Below are positions 35,964-43,750 of a stretch of 56,493 nt of DNA, one piece after another (position 1 is the stretch's first letter; the number at the start of each line of letters is the position of its first letter). Source of the stretch: Phycisphaerales bacterium (GTDB taxonomy: Bacteria; Planctomycetota; Phycisphaerae; UBA1845); assembly GCA_003597935.1 (NCBI GenBank), contig QZJT01000004.1, forward strand, positions 1 to 56,493, in the 5' to 3' direction. The translations under genes and the position numbers were made by a program. The notes under the pieces were generated by a model. It was not told the DNA's origin and searched no databases. It worked only from the letters and a program-made list of their open reading frames with translations.

Positions 35964-37079
35964 CTACTTCAACCGATCCGGATTCAACCCCTTCAAGTCA
36001 TCCACCACGAACAGCCCGTCCTTGCGGATCAGCTCATCGTCGAACCAGATCTCGCCGCCGCCGCACTCCGGGGTCTGGATGCAGACCATGTCCCAGTGGA
36101 CGGCGCTTTTGTTGCCGTTGTTGGCCTCTTCGTAGGCCTGGCCGGGGGTGAAGTGGAACGAGCCTGCGATCTTCTCGTCGAAGAGGATGTCCAGCATCGG
36201 CCTGGTGATGTGCGGGTGGAAGCCGATGGCGAACTCGCCGATGTAGCGGGCGCCTTCGTCGGTATCCAGTACGGCGTTGAGATGCTCGGTGTTGGTGCTG
36301 GTCGCCTTGACGCACTTGCCTTCGCTGAATTCGAGCCGCACGCCGTCGTGGACGACGCCCTGGTAGAGGGTGCGGGCGTTGAAGCTGACGTGGCCGTTGA
36401 CGCTCGTTTTCACCGGGCAGGAGAAGACTTCACCGTCGGGGATGTTGAGCTTGCCGTCGCAGGCGATGGCGTTGATGCCCTTGATGGAGAAACGCAGGTC
36501 CGTGCCGGGTCCTTTGATGTGGACGCGGTCGGCCTTCTGCGTCCTCTCCTTGAGCGGCTGCATCGCCTTGGCCATCCTGGCGTAGTCCATGGTGCAGACC
36601 TGGAAGTAGAAGTCCTCGAAGCCTTCGGTGCTCATGCCCGCCTGCTGCGCCATGGAGGGGTGCGGCCAGCGCAGCACCACCCAGCGCGTCTTGGGCACGC
36701 GGATCTGCTGATGGACGCGTTTCCACACGGTGTTCTGGTAGATCTTGTGCTTGTCGGTGGCCACGTCGGACAGTTCCGCGATGTTGGAGCTGCCGCGCAT
36801 GCCGATGTACGCCTGCACGTTGCTCATTCGCAGCGCCTCGACGTCGGCCATCAGTTCGAATTGCGGCTCTGTGGCGTCTTTCATCAGCGCCCGTTGCACG
36901 CGGTTGGCCTTGAGCGTGACCAGCGGATGCGCCCCGGCCGCGCGGGCCCGGCGGACCAGTTCGCAGGTCATCTCGTGCGGGATGTCGATCGCCTCGATGA
37001 GGATCTTCTCGCCCTCCTTCATCGCGGTGGAGTATCCGATGAGCACGTCCGCCAGTTTCGCCATTCGAGCGTCGATCAT
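35964..37079 (-). CDS. Aminopeptidase T-like metallopeptidase, family M29
   Basis: The 371-residue protein is the standard length for M29 aminopeptidases (thermophilic aminopeptidase T, AmpS), which use two metal ions to remove N-terminal residues. Recognisable blocks are LIGYSTAMKEGEKILIEAID, MRGSSNIAELSDVATDKHKI, INAIACDGKLNIPDGEVF, and GEFAIGFHPHIT. SFHFTPGQAYEEANNGNKSA followed by VHWDMV supplies the conserved E, H and D metal ligands. ATG 37079 follows GGAAGGAG. It is transcribed away from the ABC ATPase gene, with 216 bp between them. Confidence 0.9.
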   Translation of the reverse strand: MIDARMAKLADVLIGYSTAMKEGEKILIEAIDIPHEMTCELVRRARAAGAHPLVTLKANRVQRALMKDATEPQFELMADVEALRMSNVQAYIGMRGSSNIAELSDVATDKHKIYQNTVWKRVHQQIRVPKTRWVVLRWPHPSMAQQAGMSTEGFEDFYFQVCTMDYARMAKAMQPLKERTQKADRVHIKGPGTDLRFSIKGINAIACDGKLNIPDGEVFSCPVKTSVNGHVSFNARTLYQGVVHDGVRLEFSEGKCVKATSTNTEHLNAVLDTDEGARYIGEFAIGFHPHITRPMLDILFDEKIAGSFHFTPGQAYEEANNGNKSAVHWDMVCIQTPECGGGEIWFDDELIRKDGLFVVDDLKGLNPDRLK

Positions 37080-37295
37080 GTCCGTCTCCTTCCCGTCGGT
37101 CTTGCGTCAGTCCGCCGGCGCCGCCGGGAGCGCCGTCCGGCCCACTCCCCGACCGGCAGGATACACGCCCTGCGATTCGCGTGCCACGCACGGCACGCCG
37201 GCGCCACCGTTCCGCGCTCGAGTGTGTGCCGCGCCGTGGACGCACGTCGCCGGCCGGGCTGGCCAATCGACGCGGCCGCCGCGATACTGCCGCCC

Positions 37296-38048
37296 ATGCC
37301 TGCCGACCGCGACGTGCTGCTGTCCGCCCGCGACCTTCACAAGGCTTATCAACTCGGCCGCGTGGACGTGTCCGTGCTCAGGGGCGCCTCGCTCGAGGTC
37401 GGGCGGGGGGAGTTCCTGGCGGTGATGGGCCGCAGCGGGTCCGGTAAGAGCACGCTCCTGCACGTGATCGGCGCGCTCGACCCCCCCGACCGCGGCAGCG
37501 TCACGCTGGACGGCCAGGACGTCTTCCGAATGCCCCCCCGCGGCCGCGAGCGGATCCGCAACCGCGACATCGGATTCGTCTTCCAGTTCTACCACCTCCT
37601 GCCCGAGCTGAACCTGCTGGAGAACGTCCTGGTTCCCGGCATGGTGGGCCGGTCGCTGACGGCCTGGGTGCGGCAGCGCCGCGGGCTGCGGCGCAAGGCG
37701 ATCGAGCTGCTGGAGAAGCTCGGGCTGGAACACCGTTTGCAACATCGTCCGCGCGAGCTGTCCGGGGGTGAGCGCCAGCGGGTGGCCATCGCCCGGGCGC
37801 TGCTCAATGAGCCGCGGCTCTTGCTCGCCGACGAACCGACCGGTAATCTGGATCGAGCGTCGGGGAAGGCGATTCTCGACCATCTGGTCGAGCTGAATGA
37901 CGGCGGTCAGACCATCGTCATGGTGACGCACGACGCCGATGTCGCGGCCCTGGCGCACCGGTGCGTCCACCTGAAAGAGGGTCAGGTGACCAGCCGGCAC
38001 GACCCCCGGGATGCGGAACGCCCAGTCCAGTCCGTCAGTCGGAGGTGA
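37296..38048 (+). CDS. LolD/MacB-type ABC transporter ATP-binding protein
   Basis: The 250-residue ATPase has Walker A GRSGSGKST, Q-loop FVFQFYHLLPELNLLENV, signature LSGGERQRVAIARAL, Walker B LLLADEPTGNLD, and H-loop VMVTHDAD. The PTGNLD string and FYHLLPELNLLENV are typical of the MacB/LolD/FtsE group. LolD partners export lipoproteins from the inner membrane; MacB partners export peptides or macrolides. No permease gene is next to it, so the partner lies elsewhere. ATG 37296 is chosen because the frame before it is antisense to the aminopeptidase gene. The next gene begins 3 bp after its stop. Confidence 0.9.
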   Translation: MPADRDVLLSARDLHKAYQLGRVDVSVLRGASLEVGRGEFLAVMGRSGSGKSTLLHVIGALDPPDRGSVTLDGQDVFRMPPRGRERIRNRDIGFVFQFYHLLPELNLLENVLVPGMVGRSLTAWVRQRRGLRRKAIELLEKLGLEHRLQHRPRELSGGERQRVAIARALLNEPRLLLADEPTGNLDRASGKAILDHLVELNDGGQTIVMVTHDADVAALAHRCVHLKEGQVTSRHDPRDAERPVQSVSRR

Positions 38049-38051
38049 ATC

Positions 38052-38969
38052 ATGACAACCCTGAGTCCCAGCCGGATGGCGACCCGACAGAACCCCTTCA
38101 CCCCGAAACCGGAGATGAAGGTCTGGATCGACGGCGAACTGGTCTCGGCGGCGGACGCCAAGGTCAGCGTCTTCGACCACTGCCTGCTGTACGGCGACGG
38201 CGTGTTCGAGGGCATCCGCGTCTACAACGGCCGCATCTTCAAGGAGCGCGAGCACATCGAACGGCTCTTCCTCAGCTCCAAGGCGATCCGGCTCGACATG
38301 CCCATGACGCGGGAGGAAGTCAGCCGGGCGATGCACGACGCCCTCGAGGCCAACGGCATCACCGGCGACGGCTACATCCGCCTGATCGTCACTCGAGGCC
38401 TGGGGGCGCTCGGCATCGCCATCACCAAGGCGGCCTGCCCGTCGGTGATCGTCATCGCCGCTACGATATCGCTCTACCCGCCGGACGTGTACGAGCGCGG
38501 CCTGCGCTGCATCACGTCGTCGGTGATGCGGACGCCGCCCAACGCGCTCAGCCCGCGGATCAAGACCTGCAACTACCTCAACAACATCATGGCCAAGTGC
38601 GAGGCGATGGACGCAGGCGCCGACGAGGCGGTCATGCTCAACCACGCCGGCCACGTCGCCGAGTGTACCGGCGACAACCTGTTCATCGTCCGCGACGACA
38701 AGCTCTACACGCCGCCGACGAGTTCCGGCATCCTGGAGGGCATCACCCGTGCGGTGGCGATCGAGCTGGCCCGCAAGCGCGGCCACCACGTCGAGGAGAA
38801 GATGCTGCTCTGTTTCGACATCTACAGCGCGGATGAGTGCTTCCTGACCGGGACCGCGGCCGAGATCGTCCCGGTCGTCTCACTGGATCGCCGGGTTATC
38901 GGAACCGGAAAACCCGGACCCGTCACCCGCCAACTGATGGAAGATTTCATCGCGTACCGAAGCGCATAA
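38052..38969 (+). CDS. ilvE: Branched-chain amino acid aminotransferase (class IV PLP enzyme)
   Basis: The 305-residue fold-type IV aminotransferase shows VWIDGELVSAADAKVSVFDH, LLYGDGVFEGIRVYNGRIF, and SPRIKTCNYLNNIMAKCEA with the PLP lysine. HVAECTGDNLFIV, PPTSSGILEGITR and DECFLTGTAAEIVPVVSLDR follow. The pattern fits IlvE rather than D-amino-acid transaminase or ADC lyase. It interconverts Leu/Ile/Val and their 2-oxo acids. A strong GGAGGTGA site lies 5 bases before the ATG. It is 3 bp from the LolD-like gene, a spacing that implies co-transcription but no evident functional link. Confidence 0.9.
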   Translation: MTTLSPSRMATRQNPFTPKPEMKVWIDGELVSAADAKVSVFDHCLLYGDGVFEGIRVYNGRIFKEREHIERLFLSSKAIRLDMPMTREEVSRAMHDALEANGITGDGYIRLIVTRGLGALGIAITKAACPSVIVIAATISLYPPDVYERGLRCITSSVMRTPPNALSPRIKTCNYLNNIMAKCEAMDAGADEAVMLNHAGHVAECTGDNLFIVRDDKLYTPPTSSGILEGITRAVAIELARKRGHHVEEKMLLCFDIYSADECFLTGTAAEIVPVVSLDRRVIGTGKPGPVTRQLMEDFIAYRSA

Positions 38970-39061
38970 GCCGCAACGCCAAAAGAGCTTAACGTCCGCG
39001 CCGGCCGGGGGGGGCAGGATCATCCCCAATCCGCCCGTCCACCCTGCCGATACGCCATTCA

Positions 39062-39298
39062 GTGAAGCTGGAGGCCGTCATCGCGTCGCGCTGGGCCGTG
39101 GTGGGTACGTCAGCATTGCTGCTGATCGGCATCCTGGCGTTTCTGCGCATCGTCACCAATGCCGTGGCCGTCATCAACATCCGGGACGGCCGCATCCGGG
39201 CTGCCCTGGCTCGGAAAGCGAAGCGATTGGCCGAGGCCGGTCTTGAGCACGACTCGAGTGGCGACGGCGCCGTTGACGCTCTCCGCCGGGCGTCCTAG
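39062..39298 (+). CDS. Possible small membrane protein
   Basis: This 78-residue frame begins with GTG at 39062. It has a clear hydrophobic helix (about residues 11-36, WAVVGTSALLLIGILAFLRI) followed by a basic amphipathic tail (RIRAALARKAKRLAEAG). Codon bias fits coding DNA. It lies 89 bp upstream of the coiled-coil membrane protein on the same strand and may be its partner. No ribosome site is obvious and no family is recognised. Confidence 0.4.
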   Translation: MKLEAVIASRWAVVGTSALLLIGILAFLRIVTNAVAVINIRDGRIRAALARKAKRLAEAGLEHDSSGDGAVDALRRAS

Positions 39299-39387
39299 GG
39301 TCTTGGCAGGCCGAGAGAGCGGACGACAGGTCGGAGGCGGCGACGCCGGCTCCACGGCGACGCCGCTGGCGCGGATTGAGGCGAACC

Positions 39388-40383
39388 ATGTACTCGACGC
39401 ATCATCGTTTCTCGCACTTCTACTGGCTGACGAGCCTTTTCGTCATCGTCGCGATCCTGGCGGGCGCGGGCCTGATCGCCCTCGGCGTGGCTGGCCGGGT
39501 GGACAACCTGGCCGCGTGGTGGATCGCGGCAGGCATCCTGCTGGTTGGGTTCGCGCTGCTCTCGCTGGCGGTGGTGGCGATGATGATCAAGCTGGTGTCG
39601 ATCGCCATGCGCCAGCTCGACGTGCTGCGCGACGTCAGCGACGCCCTGGCGGAGCAGTCCGCCAGGCTGGCGGTGCTGGTGGCCAACAGCGAGATCTCCG
39701 ACGCCGCCAAGTCGCTGGTACACCGCGGCCGGGAGCTGGACTCGCTGCGCGAGGCGATCCGCACCGACATCCGCCGGGAGGACTGGGACGGCGCCGGGCA
39801 CCTCATCACGCAGATGGAGGAGCGGTTCGGCTATCGCCAGGAGGCCTCCGAGTTCCGGCAGGAAGTGAGTAACTCGCGGCAGGCGGCCATCGAGCGCAAG
39901 CTCAAAGACGCGGTCTCCCAGATCGAACGGCATTTTGAGAATCACGAACTCGAGCAGGCCCAGCGCGAAATCGAGCGGGTCATGCGCGCTCTGCCCGACG
40001 ACCCGCGCGTCAGCGGACTGCCCAAGCGCCTCCAGGCGCTGCGCGAGCAGCGCAAGCAGGAGTTGATGCGGGCCTGGAGCGGGGCGGTGGAGCGGCACGA
40101 CGTCGATCACGCCATCGAGGTGCTGCGCGACCTGGACGCGTACCTGACCGCCGAGGAGGCCCGCAGCCTGGAAGAGTCCGCCCGCGGCATCTTCAAGGAG
40201 AAGCTGATGCAGCTCGGCGTGCGCTTCCGCTTCGCGGTGACCGAGAAGCGCTGGCGCGACGCGCTGGACATCGGCGCCGAGATCATCCGCGAGTTCCCCA
40301 ACGCCCGCATGGCCCAGGAAGTGCGCGACAAACTCGACATCCTGCGCGAACGGGCGCAGACCGTCGAGGCGAAAGCGTCGTGA
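39388..40383 (+). CDS. Membrane protein with two N-terminal helices and a long helical/TPR-like domain
   Basis: The 331-residue protein is not assigned to a named family. Two membrane helices (about residues 13-35, LFVIVAILAGAGLIALGVAG, and 42-66, AAGILLVGFALLSLAVVAMM) are followed by a cytoplasmic region rich in Glu, Arg, Leu and Ala. Heptad-like stretches (QLDVLRDVSDALAEQSARLA) come first, then helix pairs resembling TPRs (LEQAQREIERVMRALPDDPR, WRDALDIGAEIIREFPNARM). It looks like a scaffold or membrane-associated adaptor. ATG 39388 follows GAGGCGAA. Confidence 0.7.
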   Translation: MYSTHHRFSHFYWLTSLFVIVAILAGAGLIALGVAGRVDNLAAWWIAAGILLVGFALLSLAVVAMMIKLVSIAMRQLDVLRDVSDALAEQSARLAVLVANSEISDAAKSLVHRGRELDSLREAIRTDIRREDWDGAGHLITQMEERFGYRQEASEFRQEVSNSRQAAIERKLKDAVSQIERHFENHELEQAQREIERVMRALPDDPRVSGLPKRLQALREQRKQELMRAWSGAVERHDVDHAIEVLRDLDAYLTAEEARSLEESARGIFKEKLMQLGVRFRFAVTEKRWRDALDIGAEIIREFPNARMAQEVRDKLDILRERAQTVEAKAS

Positions 40384-40511
40384 CGGGTTCAGCCACGCAC
40401 CCACCGCCGACGGTACGCAGCGCTATGCCTTGCTTTTGGATCCATACGCCAGAATAATCACAGTGTGATCGAGGCGCCGCCTCGCCGGCACGTGGTCCGG
40501 GAGAACCGGGA

Positions 40512-40736
40512 ATGAACCCTGCCACGGTTTCGGTTTTCGACCTCTCGCCATCGGAGAAACTCCAACGGGTGGAGGACCTCTGGGACGACCTGGCGGCCAC
40601 GCCCGAGTCGGTTCCGGTCCACGACGGGCAGAAGGAGGAGGTCGCACGTCGAAGAGCCAATCTGCAGCAGAACCCGGCATCGGGATTGACCTGGGAGGAG
40701 GTCCAGCGCCGGATTCGCGCTCGCCATGGTCGTTGA
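40512..40736 (+). CDS. Addiction-module antitoxin (TIGR02574/PF09720 type)
   Basis: The 74-residue protein has the pattern of this antitoxin family: a start with LSPSEKLQRVEDLWDDLA (the conserved EKLxLVExLWxxL), an acidic middle, and a terminal LTWEEVQRRIRARHG. The partner is normally a RelE/ParE toxin immediately downstream, and here a toxin-like frame begins inside its last codons (ATG 40726). Its toxin is frameshifted, so the antitoxin is probably an orphan. Confidence 0.8.
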   Translation: MNPATVSVFDLSPSEKLQRVEDLWDDLAATPESVPVHDGQKEEVARRRANLQQNPASGLTWEEVQRRIRARHGR

Positions 40737-41024
40737 ACTGATTATGGCACCGGAGTCCGAGCGGGACATGGACGAGGCCCATCGCTGGTACGAGGCTCGT
40801 CGAACGGCCCGGGCGAAGAGTGCTTGAGCGGCGTCCACGCGTGTATCCAGGGAGTGCTCCGCCACCCGGAATTGCACGCCGTAATCCAAGAGAACTGCCG
40901 GCGTGCGCTGCTGCGTAGGTTCCCGTATTCCGTGTTCTACGAGTTCGCCGAAGGCATCGTAATCGTCTATGGCGTCCTTCACGCCTCTCGTCACCCGCAG
41001 AAGTGGCGCGAGCGGCTGAACTCA
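40726..41024 (+). pseudogene. RelE/ParE-type toxin, frameshifted
   Basis: ATG 40726 overlaps the antitoxin stop by 11 bp. The first frame reads MVVELIMAPESERDMDEAHR then WYEARR and stops at TGA 40825-40827. Toxin similarity continues in another frame from about 40803: NGPGEECLSGVHACIQGVL, HPELHAVIQENCRRALLRRF, and PYSVFYEFAEGIVIVYGVLH ending at WRERL. A one-base indel near 40800 explains the break. The second frame has no stop where ParE proteins normally end and runs into DNA antisense to the thioredoxin-like gene, so the 3' end is also altered. Confidence 0.75.
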
Positions 41025-41135
41025 GCAGCTCGACCCGCTTGGGCTGCGCGTACACCGGCCGGTGCGTGCAACGTCTTCGCACGAGCACGTGAACGAGGCG
41101 AGCAACTCCACCGAACGCGCTGCGCAGCGATAACG

Positions 41136-41684
41136 CTACTTGATCAACTCGGCCGTCTTTTCCTCCATCACCCGTTCGCCGGGAAAGCCGACGACGTTAT
41201 CGATGATCATGCCGTCGCGGTCGATCCAGTAGGTCGCCGGCAGGCCGTAGACGCCATAGGCGATCGCCGCCTGCGTCCCCTCCAGGAGTATCGTGTGCGT
41301 CAGCCGACCGTTCTCGACGAACCTGGCCACCTCCTCCTTCGTGTCGTCCTGCACGTTGACGGCCAGCACCACCAGGTCGCGGTCGCCGTATTTCTGTCCC
41401 AGGGACGACAGGTGCGGCGCCTCTTGGTAGCAGGGCGGACATCGCGTCCCCCAGAAAGACAGCAGGATGCACTTGCCGCGCAGATCGCTGAGCCGGACCG
41501 TGGACCCATCCAGCGCCTGAAGCGCGAAATCCGGCGCCGGCCGGCGGCTCGGCTTCGACTTGCGCGAACATCCGCCCGCGGCCACCATGCATGACGTGGC
41601 CAGTACGACCAGCACGACCGGCCGCGCGAAAGCGGCAGGCCGCGTCGCACCTTCCGCCCGTCGCCAACGCTGGTCCACGTTCAT
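41136..41684 (-). CDS. TlpA/ResA-like thioredoxin-fold lipoprotein
   Basis: The 182-residue protein has a signal peptide with a probable lipidation cysteine (VVLVVLATSCMVAAGGCS, about residues 23-40). A thioredoxin-like AhpC/TSA-type domain follows: PDFALQALDGSTVRLSDLRG, LLSFWGTRCPPCYQEAP with the CPPC redox pair, VLAVNVQDDTKEEVARFVEN, YGVYGLPATYWIDRDGMI with the cis-Pro, and a C-terminal helix. Such proteins reduce disulfides in the periplasm, for example during cytochrome c maturation; a cytochrome c'-like gene lies 1.5 kb away. ATG 41684 excludes a long low-complexity leader in the same frame. Confidence 0.88.
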   Translation of the reverse strand: MNVDQRWRRAEGATRPAAFARPVVLVVLATSCMVAAGGCSRKSKPSRRPAPDFALQALDGSTVRLSDLRGKCILLSFWGTRCPPCYQEAPHLSSLGQKYGDRDLVVLAVNVQDDTKEEVARFVENGRLTHTILLEGTQAAIAYGVYGLPATYWIDRDGMIIDNVVGFPGERVMEEKTAELIK

Positions 41685-41716
41685 CACGGCTTGATTACCG
41701 GCGCGTGCGGATCGGG

Positions 41717-42049
41717 TCAACCGTGGCCCTCGCTGACGCGGCCTGCGGCGGGGCGTCCGGTCCGCGCCCGATAGCGCGGAGACACGGCCACGTACGGCCG
41801 CCCCAGCGCCTTTTTGATGAGGATCACCTCGCCCATGTCGTTGCCCTCGATCCGATGGCCGATCCACTGCAAGGCGTAGCTGAGCACCAGCAGCGTCACC
41901 GGCCGCCACCACAACGACCAGGCGCCCTGCGCCCACTGCACCACCGCCACGATCCCCGCCGCCGGCAGCATCGGAATCGCCACCCCATGGAGCGCACGCG
42001 ACAGCGGGTGCTGATGGCGTTCGAGCCAGTTGCCAAGCCAACGAGGCAT
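41717..42049 (-). CDS. DUF962/Mpo1-like membrane protein
   Basis: The 110-residue protein has the DUF962 pattern: WLERHQHPLSRALHGVAIPM at the N-terminus, two hydrophobic helices (about 27-45 and 51-63), and WIGHRIEGNDMG with the conserved His and Glu. In yeast, the related Mpo1 is an iron-dependent dioxygenase in fatty-acid alpha-oxidation; bacterial members are uncharacterised. It starts 33 bp upstream of the TlpA-like gene on the same strand, so the two may be co-transcribed. Confidence 0.75.
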   Translation of the reverse strand: MPRWLGNWLERHQHPLSRALHGVAIPMLPAAGIVAVVQWAQGAWSLWWRPVTLLVLSYALQWIGHRIEGNDMGEVILIKKALGRPYVAVSPRYRARTGRPAAGRVSEGHG

Positions 42050-42300
42050 GACCGGACCTCCGGCCGCCGGTTCTACCGCCCGCGGACGTGGCTGCAAGCA
42101 CGCGCTGCGGCGGATGCGCTTCGGCGTGTGTGACCGATGCGGCGGATGTCGCGAGGACCAACCCGAGTGCGATCCGCCGGCCTGAGGCGGCAGGCCCCCG
42201 CTGATTCCGTGAGGCACTCTTTCGGGCTGACGGCCGGCGCGGGGACTTTGGACCGGCCGTGCCATCCGGTATGCTGCCGCCTGACCGGCGGGCCTCACGC

Positions 42301-42960
42301 ATGACGGACGATCCGCGCGAACTTTCCATCCCCGACCCGCCGGCCGCAGCCGGCCGCGGCGGCGTCATCGACGAAGACCTCTACTGCCTGACCTGCGGCT
42401 ACAACCTGCGCGGGCTCTCCGGCGACCCGGTGCGATGTCCGGAGTGCGGCGAGTCGAACGATCTCGGGACAGTCCGGATCCCGGCGCCGATGATCGGGCT
42501 GGCGCTGCACAACCTCGAGACCGCCCCCACGATGAGCGTGGTGGGCAGCATCATGATGTGCGGCGGCGCGCTGGCGATCATCTCTGGTTTCCTGGCCCGC
42601 CAGCCCTGCCCGGCGGCCTTCGCGCTGATCGGGTGCGGCGGCGGCATGGCCCTGCTTGCATGGGCCCTGGACGCCACCCGCCGTGCCTGTCAGGAACATC
42701 CCGCCTGGCGGCGGATCGTGCTCGATTTTCACCTGATCACCTTTCTGTGCGCCGGTGTTCCGGTGGTTCTGGGGTGCATCGCCGCCGCCGCCCGGCTGCC
42801 GCTGGCGGTCGTTCCGATCCCCGCGCTCATCTCGCTCGTGTGGGGCCTGCGGATGTACCCGCCGGCGGTGCAGCGCCGACACCAGCTCCAGCGGGACACG
42901 GCCGTCCGGGTGGCAGCCGAAACGCTGCGGCGGCGATTCCATCGCCCACGGCGAACCTGA
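42301..42960 (+). CDS. Zinc-ribbon multi-pass membrane protein
   Basis: The 219-residue protein has an N-terminal zinc ribbon (CLTCGYNLRGLSGDPVRCPE then CG, about residues 29-50), a motif very common in planctomycete membrane proteins. Four hydrophobic segments follow (about 76-95, 101-118, 139-157, 163-180), then a basic C-terminus (RRRFHRPRR). ATG 42301 is chosen because the preceding frame adds only a short leader. Function is not known; the ribbon suggests metal or protein binding at the cytoplasmic face. Confidence 0.7.
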   Translation: MTDDPRELSIPDPPAAAGRGGVIDEDLYCLTCGYNLRGLSGDPVRCPECGESNDLGTVRIPAPMIGLALHNLETAPTMSVVGSIMMCGGALAIISGFLARQPCPAAFALIGCGGGMALLAWALDATRRACQEHPAWRRIVLDFHLITFLCAGVPVVLGCIAAAARLPLAVVPIPALISLVWGLRMYPPAVQRRHQLQRDTAVRVAAETLRRRFHRPRRT

Positions 42961-43001
42961 ATCCGGCGGGCACATGACACTTGCGGCAGGCGGCCTTTCG
43001 G

Positions 43002-43092
43002 TGTGGCACCGGCTTCCAGCCGGTGGGCATGGCCTTCCAGGCCACTCGGTCCGCGCTTCGCCGCAACCACCGGCAGGATGCCGGCGCCACAC
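43002..43092 (-). repeat. Two family C-like palindromic units
   Basis: GTGTGGCACCGGCTTCCAGC then CGGTGGGCATG (43002-43031) is the reverse complement of the units inside murF. A diverged unit, CCACCGGCAGGATGCCGGCG then CCACAC, is at 43067-43092. They lie in the gap before the cytochrome c'-like gene. Confidence 0.7.
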
Positions 43093-43228
43093 GCACGGCG
43101 GAGCACATTCTCAGCCCCGCCGCATCAGTCACGCACCCGAATCCGGCCGCCGCGATTCCCTGTACTGGCGCTTTCGTGATATGCTGCGTTCACGACCGGC
43201 CCGTGGAAGCGGCCGGGGGAGTTGGGCG

Positions 43229-43741
43229 ATGAAGGCGAACGTGATCTCCGGTTTGAAGTTGGCCTTGGTCCCCCTGCTGCTGGCGGCCTGCTCTCAGTCC
43301 ACGGGGCCGCGAACCACGCGGGAGGCTGCCACCGTGCCGGCGGCCGCGGCCCATGCGGTGCAGGCGGATGAGCTGCGGGCGATCATGGCCAGTCTGAGCC
43401 GGCACGCCACCGTGTCGTGGCCGCAGGAACTGGAGGACGACTACCGGCGGGCTTCCACCACCCGGATCGAGGTGTCGCTGCGGCGGGCGGCGGAACTGGC
43501 GGCCGGCCTTTCGGACACGGCCGACGCCATCCCGGCGGCGCTGGAGGGCGCGTCGATCAGCGAAGCGGATCGCCGCGAGTTCCTGTCGCGGGCCGGTTCG
43601 CTGAAAGCGCACGCCGACGCCCTGCGGGCAGAGGCGGTGGCGCGGGACATCGACGCGATGCGGGCGACCCTGGGCCTGATCCGCAACACCTGCACGTCCT
43701 GCCACACCCGGTTCCGCGACGTAGCCGGCCCGCTGGGGTGA
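43229..43741 (+). CDS. Cytochrome c'-like lipoprotein
   Basis: The 170-residue protein has a lipoprotein signal peptide with lipobox LLAAC (Cys at about residue 21). A mostly helical domain ends with RNTCTSCHTRFRD near residues 153-165. One CxxCH haem-c site close to the C-terminus of a four-helix domain is the arrangement of cytochromes c'/c-556. They bind gases or serve in electron transfer. ATG 43229 follows GGGGGAG. The TlpA-like gene at 41136 could assist haem attachment, which is inference. Confidence 0.8.
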   Translation: MKANVISGLKLALVPLLLAACSQSTGPRTTREAATVPAAAAHAVQADELRAIMASLSRHATVSWPQELEDDYRRASTTRIEVSLRRAAELAAGLSDTADAIPAALEGASISEADRREFLSRAGSLKAHADALRAEAVARDIDAMRATLGLIRNTCTSCHTRFRDVAGPLG

Positions 43742-43750
43742 TCTGATCCG

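Noticed and set aside
40824..41594. A 256-codon plus-strand protein starting with the toxin tail
   Set aside because: Only the first ~65 codons resemble ParE; the rest is antisense to the TlpA-like gene. It is a read-through of a lost stop.
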